Shown: one piece after another, positions 16,843 through 25,113 of the stretch
How the letters are laid out: each line of letters opens with the position of its first letter
How positions within the stretch are numbered: position 1 is the first letter of the stretch
From: JADJDM01 sp044352985
Lineage (GTDB): Bacteria > Bacteroidota > Bacteroidia > B-17B0 > Aurantibacillaceae
Assembly (NCBI GenBank): GCA_044352985.1
Contig: JBILCU010000005.1
Location: 1-64,000, forward strand
Reading direction: 5' to 3'
DNA length: 64,000 bases
Notes under the pieces: model-generated
The model's database searches: none
Told to the model about the DNA's origin: nothing
The model's input: the letters and a program-made list of their open reading frames with translations, nothing else
Translations under genes and position numbers: made by a program

Positions 16843-18081
16843 TTAATACGTAAATGCAGAACTCATTAATGTGATTTCCGAATTCTTAATAGCTATTTTA
16901 GAAGCCTCTTTTTTCCAGTTTTTCACAGATTTTTCTACTTCTTTTATAATAGTACCCATTTGTTTTTCATTTAATTGAAAATATTCTCCCACGCTTTTGG
17001 CTAATTCAATATCCAATAAATTAGAAGTAGAATCAATATTTAAGGATAAACTATCTTTATCAATTGAAGGATTAATATCAAATGCAGGTGATAACTTCCA
17101 TCCTAATTCACTCAAAATAAAGCCGTGATTTCTTAAATGATCATCTGTATTTGAAATAGCAATATTAAAAATAAGTCTGCGCCACAATTGATGTAGCTCT
17201 TTTGTATTGTTTGATTCGTTAAATTGTATAAATTCAGCAATATCCAAATAACTGGCAGGTTTATCTTTAAGTATGTCTTCATTATTACCAGTCATTGTCA
17301 TTGCAGATGCGAAATGAATGCGTTTATTTTTTACTCTATCAAATCGCTTGGTAAAGAAGGTGTGAAATTTACCTGAAATCTTTTCAATTTTACATTCAGC
17401 CATTTCAATTCCTGCCTTTAATGCAAGTTGATATGCGAGATACTCCCATAAAGCTTTATCAATAGTATCTGCTTTTGAAGGGAATTTAGCTATCCATAAA
17501 TTTCCCTTTTCATCAACTATCGATGCTTTGGGTCTAGCTCCACCAAGCGATGATCCTGGAGCAAATAATATATTTAACCATTTATTGACTTCTTTATTAT
17601 TCTTATCTGATTCAATTAACTGAATACCATATTGTAATTCCCTAACTGATGACCAAGGCGGAGTTGGCCGAGAAGAATCATTGTTTAAAAAAGGACCATT
17701 TTCAGTTAACTTAAATCTTAATGCTCCCATTCTGCTTTCATCATGAACTCCCAAAAGAAAATCAATTTCATTTAATGTTCTTGCTGACCTGTTTTCTTCT
17801 TTGGCTAATTGCGCTTCTCTTCTTTTCATTAAAGTTCTGCCCCATGTGTCAGGCATTGAATCATTAAAAACTCCAAAAATTGATTTTCCCAAAGGAAATT
17901 GAGCACCTTGATTCCATATCAAATCCGGATCAAGTAAAATGGGTTTTTCATTTTCTAAGCATGTCTTTTCAAATTGAAAACTAAATAGTTTTCTACCATT
18001 TGATTGATGAGCAGACAATACACCAATTTGTTTTTGCAACCAATCAGCGTAAACTAAAATGTCTGTTTTATCTGAAGCCAT
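16843..18081 (-). CDS. hipA: HipA-family serine/threonine kinase toxin
   Basis: 412 aa. HipA kinases phosphorylate tRNA synthetases or other targets and cause dormancy. The N-subdomain 1 region (1-105) contains GVFNDSMPDTWGRTLM. The glycine-rich nucleotide loop is GSSLGGARPKASI (about 175). The catalytic block is SNTDDHLRNHGF followed by LSPAFDINPS, giving the general-base Asp and metal-binding Asp. The fused full-length form contrasts with the split version at 36 kb. It is encoded 1 bp after the XRE gene, in the usual hipBA order. Confidence 0.92.
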   Translation of the reverse strand: MASDKTDILVYADWLQKQIGVLSAHQSNGRKLFSFQFEKTCLENEKPILLDPDLIWNQGAQFPLGKSIFGVFNDSMPDTWGRTLMKRREAQLAKEENRSARTLNEIDFLLGVHDESRMGALRFKLTENGPFLNNDSSRPTPPWSSVRELQYGIQLIESDKNNKEVNKWLNILFAPGSSLGGARPKASIVDEKGNLWIAKFPSKADTIDKALWEYLAYQLALKAGIEMAECKIEKISGKFHTFFTKRFDRVKNKRIHFASAMTMTGNNEDILKDKPASYLDIAEFIQFNESNNTKELHQLWRRLIFNIAISNTDDHLRNHGFILSELGWKLSPAFDINPSIDKDSLSLNIDSTSNLLDIELAKSVGEYFQLNEKQMGTIIKEVEKSVKNWKKEASKIAIKNSEITLMSSAFTY

Positions 18082-18082
18082 T

Positions 18083-18379
18083 TTATTTACGAGCTAAAAG
18101 TTCCAAATCTTGAATTTCTCTGCCTTGCTTATCATCAGCTGCCAATTTTAAAAAATCATCTTGTAAACCTAAAACTCGCAATACATTAAAGTAAGCACCT
18201 ATTGATACACTTGATGAACCTTTTTCAATTTGATAAAGTGTAGTTCTGTTAATGCCGGCTCGTTCTGCAACTTGAATGGTAGCCAACTTTCTTCTTTTAC
18301 GGGCAAGTTTAATGTTTTCACCAACTAATTGAATGATTTTTTGGTGTTTTGGAAACAGAAGTTGTTTTTTAGATTTCAT
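18083..18379 (-). CDS. hipB: XRE-family HipB-like antitoxin
   Basis: 98 aa. Helix-turn-helix at about 28-75 (IKLARKRRKLATIQVAERAGINRTTLYQIEKG, read in two halves LARKRRKLATIQVAERAGI and NRTTLYQIEKG). It should bind the palindrome directly upstream and neutralise HipA. The C-terminal tail DDKQGREIQDLELLARK may be the flexible toxin-interacting end. The ATG at 18379 lies 1 bp before a perfect 9-bp inverted repeat. Confidence 0.9.
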   Translation of the reverse strand: MKSKKQLLFPKHQKIIQLVGENIKLARKRRKLATIQVAERAGINRTTLYQIEKGSSSVSIGAYFNVLRVLGLQDDFLKLAADDKQGREIQDLELLARK

Positions 18380-18380
18380 T

Positions 18381-18407
18381 ATTTGTTGAATAATATCAAC
18401 AAATATA
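18381..18407 (-). promoter_or_regulatory. hipBA operator overlapping its -7 box
   Basis: Perfect inverted repeat ATTTGTTGA-N6-TCAACAAAT (18381-18404). The minus-strand -7 box TATATTTG (18400-18407) overlaps its outer arm. Repressor binding here would block RNA polymerase, the expected autoregulation of a HipB antitoxin. Confidence 0.75.
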
Positions 18408-18873
18408 CTTTAAATGTATGTAATATTCAACGATTATATTTAAAAGAATAACATTCGGTATCGGGGTTAATAACGTTTTTATAGTACTAATTTCCTCTAA
18501 AGTTACATCAATTCAATTACTATCACTTATGTAAAATTTAAATGACTCCACTATCGGTAATTTTTTACTATAATCTAATTTTTATGGTTACCTTTTTATT
18601 GGAAAATTATTAATTAAAAAAAGAATTGATTTATTTTGTCTTAAAAAATAACTCTATTCTATAATTTAAAACTATCTAAAAAAAGGATTAATCGTTAACT
18701 ATGAAAATCAAATTATCATTCCGCAATTAAAAGTATTAGAAAATGCCTATGAAATAATAAATAAAATAAAGTAAGTATTGTTTTAATCATAAAAAATTGA
18801 ACATAATGATGGACTCACTACTAATTAAAATTTAATAACTTTAAATTATTAAAATTAGATTTTAACTTTAATC
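18408..18873. other. Leader region between hipBA and the sigma factor gene
   Basis: About 465 bp. It contains one copy of a 33-bp promoter-like repeat (18583-18615). The rest is very AT-rich with no supported gene. The 258 bp between the repeat and the sigma gene would be a long 5' leader. Confidence 0.4.
18583..18615 (+). promoter_or_regulatory. Candidate sigma-factor-dependent promoter, copy 1
   Basis: TATGGTTACCTTTT, then 7 nt, then AAATTATTAATT. A 33-bp sequence matching 20713-20745 with only 4 differences, all in or next to the spacer. The GGTTACC and TTATTAATT blocks could be the -35 and -10 elements read by the nearby sigma factor. Confidence 0.55.
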
Positions 18874-19449
18874 ATGAACGAATTAAAATCCGATAATGAA
18901 ATAATTGCCTTGCTTAAAGAAAGTAGCGATAACCTTGAATTACTTTATGAAAAGCACCATGATTATTGCTTAAACTTCATGAAAAAAATAAATCCGGATT
19001 CCATATTAAATCTGGATATTTTTCATGACGCACTAATTGTGTTTTATGAAAAAATTACTAAAGATGATTTTACGCTTACCTGTTCCATTCAAACTTATCT
19101 CAATTCAATTTGCAGAAATCAACTTCTCGTACGTTTAAAAAAAGACGGCAAACAGTTTCATTATTCAGAGGAATACAATGATAAAATAACCGATTGGTTC
19201 GAAAAAGATGAACAAGAAGATTCAGGCAAAATGCAGGCAGTTACCAAAGCACTGGAAATACTAAAAAATTTAGGAGGCAAATGTTATGAGATACTGCGCA
19301 GGTTTTTTTACGATAACCATTCCATGGCAAAAATTGCATTTGATTTAGAATATACAAACGCAGATAACGTTAAGAATCAAAAATCGAGGTGTCAGAAAAA
19401 ACTTAAAGAACTTGCTCTGGAAAATTTAAATCATACCAAACATTTGTAA
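18874..19449 (+). CDS. Sigma-70 family (ECF-like) RNA polymerase sigma factor
   Basis: 191 aa. The region 2-like part includes LELLYEKHHDYCLNFMKK, FHDALIVFYEKI and TLTCSIQTYLNSICRNQLL (core binding and -10 recognition). The region 4-like part is at about 120-185 with LGGKCYEILRRFFYDNHSM, AKIAFDLEYTNADNVKNQK and SRCQKKLKEL (helix-turn-helix for the -35 element). It lacks extra domains, as in extracytoplasmic-function sigmas. The following gene encodes a single-membrane-span protein that may sequester it. Candidate target promoters are the two 33-bp repeats at 18.58 and 20.71 kb. Confidence 0.87.
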   Translation: MNELKSDNEIIALLKESSDNLELLYEKHHDYCLNFMKKINPDSILNLDIFHDALIVFYEKITKDDFTLTCSIQTYLNSICRNQLLVRLKKDGKQFHYSEEYNDKITDWFEKDEQEDSGKMQAVTKALEILKNLGGKCYEILRRFFYDNHSMAKIAFDLEYTNADNVKNQKSRCQKKLKELALENLNHTKHL

Positions 19450-19457
19450 TTGCTCAA

Positions 19458-20681
19458 TTGAAAGAGATAAATACCATACAGCAACTTCTTTCAGGTATCC
19501 TGAATGAAACTGACTATAAAAAATTAACTTCAATTTATTCAAGCGAGGAACAATGGAATGATTTTTTAAATAAACTTTTACATGTGTTGTTGGGGATTGA
19601 TACTACTGTTTCAATTTCTCAACTCTTCGAGGTACATTCCTTGTATTTTAATGATCAGGAAATTGAAAACCTAAAAAAACAAATCATTCATGAAATTGCA
19701 GAACTCAATAAGCAAGAATATGACTCAACAGTTATCCAATGGTTAAAAGAAACTAAAAATGAGGTATTTGTTGAGCATATTAAATTTTTAAAAGATATTG
19801 AAATAGGAATTAAAACCATTGAACGAAAAAATTTAAAAAATAAACTGCTTAACCTTTCCAAACAAAACAATTTTGAATTAACAGATGTTGAAATACAACT
19901 CGCACTAAAAATTACAGAACGAAAAAGAATAAAAAGTAAATTAGTTAAACTAGGTAAAAAAAAGAATGAATTACCACCAAATAAAAAAACACTGCGTTTT
20001 AATTATGTTTTTCTAATACTATTAGTAGTTGTTAGTTCAATTGTTCTTGCTGTTTCAGTACCTGCCATTAGAAATTACATTAAAGTAAAGTTTAAAGAAA
20101 TTTTTAAAGAAGCTAAGAAAGAAACACAACAAAGCCAGGTTAAATCAAGCAAACAAATAAATGTTACTGATACCATTGGAAATAAAGTTAATTTGCCAAA
20201 TACTGATGTTTCAATAAAAGATACAACGACATTACATTCCACCAACAATAATTTGCAAGCAAGCAAGCTGCATACAAAAACAATTGAAAGCAAAACAGAA
20301 ACAAAAAGTGATATAAAAAACAATATGTACCTATCTATTGAAGGCACTTGGATAATAAAACAATCAGATTCTGCTGATTATTCATCTTCAATTAAACGAA
20401 TTTCAAAAAACAAATTTGAAATTCGTTATATTAATGAAAACAATTTACCTAATAATATAAAAATCAAACGTTTCATACAGTTGAAAGATGGAAATAAAAC
20501 CGGAACTTATACCGAATACATTCAAAACGAAAAAGTTTCCAGTGGTACAATTCGTTTTATTACTTCAACTTCTTTTAGTTGTAAGTACGAATACAATTCT
20601 ATAATAAAACAACTCTTAAGAATTCCGTTAACTACAAAAGCTCAGTTTACTTTTACCGCACAAAAAATAAACGAAAAATAA
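19458..20681 (+). CDS. Single-span membrane protein, possible anti-sigma or sensor
   Basis: About 407 aa from the TTG at 19458, 8 bp after the sigma gene; no early ATG is available, so the start is uncertain. The N-terminal 180 residues are helical and charged and would be cytoplasmic. One membrane span lies at about 180-205 (FNYVFLILLVVVSSIVLAV). The outer part has a low-complexity Ser/Thr/Lys linker, then a domain from about 290 beginning YLSIEGTWIIKQSDSADY, which resembles a lipocalin-like wall domain. The topology fits an anti-sigma factor, but no anti-sigma motif is recognised. Confidence 0.6.
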   Translation: MKEINTIQQLLSGILNETDYKKLTSIYSSEEQWNDFLNKLLHVLLGIDTTVSISQLFEVHSLYFNDQEIENLKKQIIHEIAELNKQEYDSTVIQWLKETKNEVFVEHIKFLKDIEIGIKTIERKNLKNKLLNLSKQNNFELTDVEIQLALKITERKRIKSKLVKLGKKKNELPPNKKTLRFNYVFLILLVVVSSIVLAVSVPAIRNYIKVKFKEIFKEAKKETQQSQVKSSKQINVTDTIGNKVNLPNTDVSIKDTTTLHSTNNNLQASKLHTKTIESKTETKSDIKNNMYLSIEGTWIIKQSDSADYSSSIKRISKNKFEIRYINENNLPNNIKIKRFIQLKDGNKTGTYTEYIQNEKVSSGTIRFITSTSFSCKYEYNSIIKQLLRIPLTTKAQFTFTAQKINEK

Positions 20682-20712
20682 TTATATACTTTTTTCAAAT
20701 TATTTTTTAACC

Positions 20713-20745
20713 TATGGTTACCTTTTAAAAGGCAAATTATTAATT
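20713..20745 (+). promoter_or_regulatory. Candidate sigma-factor-dependent promoter, copy 2
   Basis: Second copy of the 33-bp repeat (TATGGTTACCTTTT ... AAATTATTAATT), 26 bp before the vWA gene. This position fits a promoter with a short leader. Confidence 0.55.
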
Positions 20746-20771
20746 GATAAAACCAATTAATACTTGTAGCC

Positions 20772-21893
20772 ATGAAAACAACTTTATTAGTAGTAATTGT
20801 AATTCTAATGAATTGCTTTACAAAAGAAATCAAAGCCCAAACTATCATGAATTTACAAATTAAGTTTGATGATAGTGTTGAAGTTGCTCAATACACGCCA
20901 GAAAACAACGACTTAAAATATCAATTTGTAGAGATTGACCATGTAGGTTATAAAATTAATAATCAAACCACATTAAAAATTCTTAATCAAGAAACAATTG
21001 CACAAGTAGATCTTGTATATACACAATTACCTTTTGATTATGATATGGCTGATTTAAACAGAAAAAGAATAATCGAGTTCTACATGAATTGCCCCAATGC
21101 ATTTAAGGGCAGGCCAATAATTTGGAGAATTGTAAAACAGACAGGTGTAAATAAACCAATGAATCTCGATAATTTTTTTAACGGCTTTGTAATTTATTAT
21201 AGACCAATGGTTTCTTTTGAAGAAGAAAGTATTTATTTCGAGAGTATTTTATCTCAAAAACGCAAATTAGATGATACCACTTTACTAAATATTATCAGAA
21301 GAAATAATAATTGGAAGCAAATGCTTTGTGTTGTTGATGTAACGGGAAGTATGTCGCCATACACAGTACAATTATTAGTTTGGGCTAAGTTTAATGAAAA
21401 ATTAAAAACATTTAAGCAATTTGTGTTTTTTAGTGATGATGATGAAAAAAGTAATGATCAGGTAACTAAAATAGATACAACAGGCATTTGGAGTATTGAA
21501 TCATATAATGCCGATAAAATTCATGATAAAATGCTAAAATGCATGGCTAATGGTGGAGATATAGAGAATGATCTCGAGGCAATATTTTATGCGGTAAAAA
21601 AATATCCAACTAACATTAAAAACATTGTATTAATAGCAGACAATTGGGAAAATCCTTGTGATATGAATTTATTAGCCAAACTTAAAAAATTAAAAATTCC
21701 AATTCGTATTGTAGTTTGTGGCGTAAATAAGGCGATAAACACAAATTACCTTGATATTGCTCACGCAACAAATGGTTCAATCCATACAATAGAAGAAGAT
21801 TTGACTGAAATGGGCAAAATAACAAATGGTAAAATATTTAAAATTCAGGGCATTAAATACAAATTAGTTGCCGGTCATTTTCAACAATTATAA
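20772..21893 (+). CDS. Exported von Willebrand factor A-like protein
   Basis: 373 aa. Signal peptide about 1-23 (LLVVIVILMNCF...IKAQ). A vWA fold spans about 190-350. It has the metal-site motif DVTGSMSP (D-x-T-G-S-M), a TGIWSIE loop, the acidic loop NGGDIENDLEA and the strand NIVLIADNWENP. The region before it is not recognised. It is the third gene of the sigma-factor cluster with its own copy of the promoter-like repeat, so it is a likely regulon member. Function is unknown; vWA domains commonly bind other proteins through a metal ion. Confidence 0.75.
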   Translation: MKTTLLVVIVILMNCFTKEIKAQTIMNLQIKFDDSVEVAQYTPENNDLKYQFVEIDHVGYKINNQTTLKILNQETIAQVDLVYTQLPFDYDMADLNRKRIIEFYMNCPNAFKGRPIIWRIVKQTGVNKPMNLDNFFNGFVIYYRPMVSFEEESIYFESILSQKRKLDDTTLLNIIRRNNNWKQMLCVVDVTGSMSPYTVQLLVWAKFNEKLKTFKQFVFFSDDDEKSNDQVTKIDTTGIWSIESYNADKIHDKMLKCMANGGDIENDLEAIFYAVKKYPTNIKNIVLIADNWENPCDMNLLAKLKKLKIPIRIVVCGVNKAINTNYLDIAHATNGSIHTIEEDLTEMGKITNGKIFKIQGIKYKLVAGHFQQL

Positions 21894-22561
21894 CGCTGTA
21901 ATCAATGGCCATTTTTCTAAGTTTATAGCTTTGGTTCTTTCCTAATTTTCGTTAATAAAATCTTAGGAGTTGTTTTTTTGAATTTTATGGTTCGCTTGCC
22001 TACTTTTATGTACTGTGGAGATTTAGCCCCAAGTTAGCGTAGATTTCTCCTGAACCTAAATCCATAAATCTCACTCACTTCGTTCCGATTTATTTGCGTC
22101 TTTAAGATATCTGCGCTAACAAGCTGCTAAACCAAATTTCGTAAATTATATTAGCTAATGTTTCCTCCACAGGTGTACGGCACGAGGACGGCCGTACATG
22201 GAATCCTAGCTAACATTAGCTAAACGAAATTTGACCATAGCGTTTGCGAGCTCTATTTTTACAAGCGAATTGGCTTCTATAAAATATAATTCGCTTGCAA
22301 AACCGCTATCAATACTGCGACTTCGTTTAGCAGCTCGGTATTTAATGCATAATTTCTTGTAGGCATAGTACGTAATCTATCTCGTTTGATAATGCTTAAG
22401 CAATATCTTCAGCCGATATTGTTATTGAACCTTATAAAAATTCAGTGATTTTTTTAAAAGTTTATGTAGGTTAATACTTTTACTGAGATTGGACAATTAC
22501 CTAATATTTTCAGATTTATTCGAACCTTTCTGGAAACTTTTGTGAAGAAATTGAAGGGTAA
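21894..22561. other. Gene-free region with a multi-hairpin element
   Basis: About 670 bp with no supported gene. Positions 22033-22335 hold several perfect nested inverted repeats and are more GC-rich than the surroundings. See the separate entry. Confidence 0.6.
22033..22335. repeat. Structured element of nested perfect inverted repeats
   Basis: Stems seen: GTTAGCGTAGAT (22033-22044) with ATCTGCGCTAAC (22109-22120), one mismatch; AGCTGCTAAAC (22122-22132) with GTTTAGCAGCT (22325-22335), perfect; CAAATTTCGT (22133-22142) with ACGAAATTTG (22224-22233), perfect; TTAGCTAATGTT (22151-22162) with AACATTAGCTAA (22212-22223), perfect; TGTACGGC (22174-22181) with GCCGTACA (22191-22198), perfect; CAAGCGAATT (22262-22271) with AATTCGCTTG (22288-22297), perfect. 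Together they form a closed multi-branch structure. It could be a structured RNA, a MITE-like element or a recombination site. Confidence 0.75.
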
Positions 22562-23227
22562 TCAGTCTATGTTTTTCACCTCAATTAGTTTTCTCTCAAA
22601 AAAATTCAATGCAAACAAACTTCCAAAACCTTCTATTTGCTTGAATACGCAACCACCATCGAGGTTTATGGGGCTTTGAAATGGTTGAGAAATGATAAAG
22701 TTTCTCGGTTTTGGAGTATGGCCGTGTATTAAAATTTTTCCATTCAAATAATTAGTATCAACTGGAAAGTTTCTTATCCATAAAATTGAGTCTTTGTCTT
22801 TCAATGCGTCGGCAGATGAAAAATTTAATCCGGCATGAACAAGTATGAAATATTTTGTTTGAATAAAATATTTTGTTTGTTTGAAGAAGTCTAGATATTT
22901 CTTTTCCAAGTGATGAATAGAATTAACTCCAAAACTTAATAATGCCTTATCGCCACCATTTATTAACCAAAGTTCTTTTGCAGTTTCATGAATTTCTGAT
23001 TCTAATAAAAGTTGTTCGTGATTTCCTCTAAGGGTATGAATGTTAAATCCTTCTTTTCTTAGTTGAAGTATAAAATCAATAACACCTTTGCTATCAGGCC
23101 CTCTGTCAATGTAGTCACCAAGGCAATAGATTTTATCGCTTTTTATGATACAGATTTTTTCAACCACTAACTTTCGGAATGTTTTACTACATCCGTGAAT
23201 ATCGCCTATGATAAAAACCCTTGGCAT
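22562..23227 (-). CDS. PPP-family metallophosphoesterase (Ser/Thr protein phosphatase-like)
   Basis: 221 aa. All PPP signature blocks are present: GDIHG (residues 8-12), GDYIDRGPDS, and RGNHE, followed by FILVHAGLNF and LIHGHTP. It should be a two-metal phosphatase able to remove phosphate from Ser/Thr, or Ap4A-like substrates. Its ATG overlaps the stop of the protein kinase gene by 1 nt (TAATG), so kinase and phosphatase are translated together and probably act on the same targets. Confidence 0.9.
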   Translation of the reverse strand: MPRVFIIGDIHGCSKTFRKLVVEKICIIKSDKIYCLGDYIDRGPDSKGVIDFILQLRKEGFNIHTLRGNHEQLLLESEIHETAKELWLINGGDKALLSFGVNSIHHLEKKYLDFFKQTKYFIQTKYFILVHAGLNFSSADALKDKDSILWIRNFPVDTNYLNGKILIHGHTPKPRNFIISQPFQSPINLDGGCVFKQIEGFGSLFALNFFERKLIEVKNID

Positions 23228-24963
23228 TAAAACAATTTATTTTTGTCATTGGTAAACTCATACTCAACTTTGCCAATGCGAACCGTATTTCTACCAATCA
23301 ACGGGGCTTTAAGTGTTATTCTTTTATCATTCACAAAAGTTCCAGTGCTGTTCAAGTCGTAAATCCAGATGTCGTCCTTGTAATTTAAAATAACACAATG
23401 TCTTCGGCTAATTGCATTGCCGCCGGGAACTTTTACATCATTAACTTGATAATATTCACGTCCAAATTTTATGATTGCTTTCTTGGTATTGGCTTCAACA
23501 AAATTTTCAATGTTTCCTTTTGTACAATATAAATTTGAGGGAATATACTTTTTAAAACGGTAATCCATGAATAGTAATTTTGATTTAAGCGTGGGTTCTT
23601 TTTTGTAATTATGTGATAGGTCTGTTTCTAATAAAACACCGTAGTTGTAATTAAGAAAATGATTGTCTGATATATCGGCTTTTAAAACCGTATTCGGAAA
23701 AATCATTTGACCAATATTTTGCATTACACAACATATGTAGTAATTATTGGCAAAGCACTGATTCTTGGGTTCTATGTCTAATAAAATTTTTGCTAAATCA
23801 ATCGCAGATTCATAGCGATTGGTTTCGTAGTAACACTGCAATAATAAATTGTAGGCTTCATAGTCAGATGGATTACGATGTAAATGATCGGATAGAAGTG
23901 AAATTGCAGTTGGATAGTTCTGCAATTCAAGATTTATCCATCCTAATTCCTTTTGTACATCTAACCGTGGATTCCATTTCAGAGCTTTTTCATAGTATGA
24001 TTTTGCTAATTCAATTTGCTGTGCCATTAAGTGATATTTACCTCTTTGCAGCAAAATATTCACATTGGGTTTTAACGTTTTCTCTGCATACTCTAACAAT
24101 GAGATAGCACTATTCCATTTTTTTCTTAGTAAAAAACGTTCAGCTTGTTCAGCCAAATCACCTGCCTGAATTACTTCTTTGTCAAAAATAATAGGAACTG
24201 ATTGCGCCTGAATAGCCTCATAAAATTCTATCATGGTCTGAAACCTTTGCTCAGGAATTTTAGCAATAGCCTTTAATATAATTTCCTGCTGCCAGTTAGG
24301 TAGCGAGGTAATTCCAAAATCTTTTCTGTCGTGTAATTCAATAATTTCTTCTGCTGATTTTCCGAAAAATGGATTTTGTTTTGTAAGCAATTCTAATAGT
24401 GTAACACCTAAGGCATATACATCTACTCTTACATCTTTAACTGCATTGGTTTCCCAATTCAATGCCTCAGGACTCATGTATGGCATTGTGCCACCTCCAG
24501 TGTTAGCAATACCAAAGTCGGTTATTTTAATTTTTCGATCTTCTGTAAATAAAATATTGTCCGGTTTAATGTCATGATGAATGATACCTTTTTCATGAAC
24601 CAATTGAAGTGTAGCGGTTAACTCACTCATCCATTTCCAAATGAAAGTTGAAGTGGTTTTTTCTTTCCGCATCAACTTGCGCAAACTACCCAATGAGCAA
24701 TACTCCATTACGATGTAGAGCAAATCATTCTGAACAAAATGATGCTTATAAAGTACAATATGTGGATGATTAAACTTTGATACCATCTGCATTTCGTAAA
24801 TAATATCGTCCTGCCTTGCCTTGTTTTCGTTTTTTAGTTGCTTTATAGCAACTAAATTTTCTGAACGTTCTTCTCTGGCTAAAAACACTTTTCCAAAACC
24901 TCCTTTACCAAGGTCTTTTACATAGCCGTATGTATTATTAAAAAGTTCCATATCAAACCACAT
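23227..24963 (-). CDS. Ser/Thr protein kinase with TPR and FHA domains
   Basis: 578 aa. Kinase domain about 10-265: glycine loop LGKGGFGKVF, VAIKQLK lysine, catalytic loop HHDIKPDN (HRD is HHD), DFG in ITDFGIAN, and PYMSPEALNW. TPR-like helical repeats follow at about 275-420. A C-terminal FHA domain (about 490-570) has FGREYYQV, ISRRHCVI and DLNSTGTFVND and should bind phosphothreonine. No membrane span is seen, so the protein is probably cytoplasmic. ATGs at 24963 and 24951 are both possible starts. Coupled to the phosphatase gene. Confidence 0.92.
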   Translation of the reverse strand: MWFDMELFNNTYGYVKDLGKGGFGKVFLAREERSENLVAIKQLKNENKARQDDIIYEMQMVSKFNHPHIVLYKHHFVQNDLLYIVMEYCSLGSLRKLMRKEKTTSTFIWKWMSELTATLQLVHEKGIIHHDIKPDNILFTEDRKIKITDFGIANTGGGTMPYMSPEALNWETNAVKDVRVDVYALGVTLLELLTKQNPFFGKSAEEIIELHDRKDFGITSLPNWQQEIILKAIAKIPEQRFQTMIEFYEAIQAQSVPIIFDKEVIQAGDLAEQAERFLLRKKWNSAISLLEYAEKTLKPNVNILLQRGKYHLMAQQIELAKSYYEKALKWNPRLDVQKELGWINLELQNYPTAISLLSDHLHRNPSDYEAYNLLLQCYYETNRYESAIDLAKILLDIEPKNQCFANNYYICCVMQNIGQMIFPNTVLKADISDNHFLNYNYGVLLETDLSHNYKKEPTLKSKLLFMDYRFKKYIPSNLYCTKGNIENFVEANTKKAIIKFGREYYQVNDVKVPGGNAISRRHCVILNYKDDIWIYDLNSTGTFVNDKRITLKAPLIGRNTVRIGKVEYEFTNDKNKLF

Positions 24964-25113
24964 TTACTTATCCGTGCTTATATTCTCTAAACCAAAAATC
25001 CCTGTCAATAATTTTCACTTCCTAATAAGTAATTTCAAAGATCCTGTAAATAAGTAGATCAATTTCATTTTCAATTTTTAATGTAGTAATCAAAATATAA
25101 GGTAATTATTGTT

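Noticed and set aside
22033..22335. Integron attC site
   Set aside because: The stems are nested and pair perfectly, but core sites GTTRRRY/RYYYAAC are not met (outer stem reads GTTTAGC), and there is no integron integrase.
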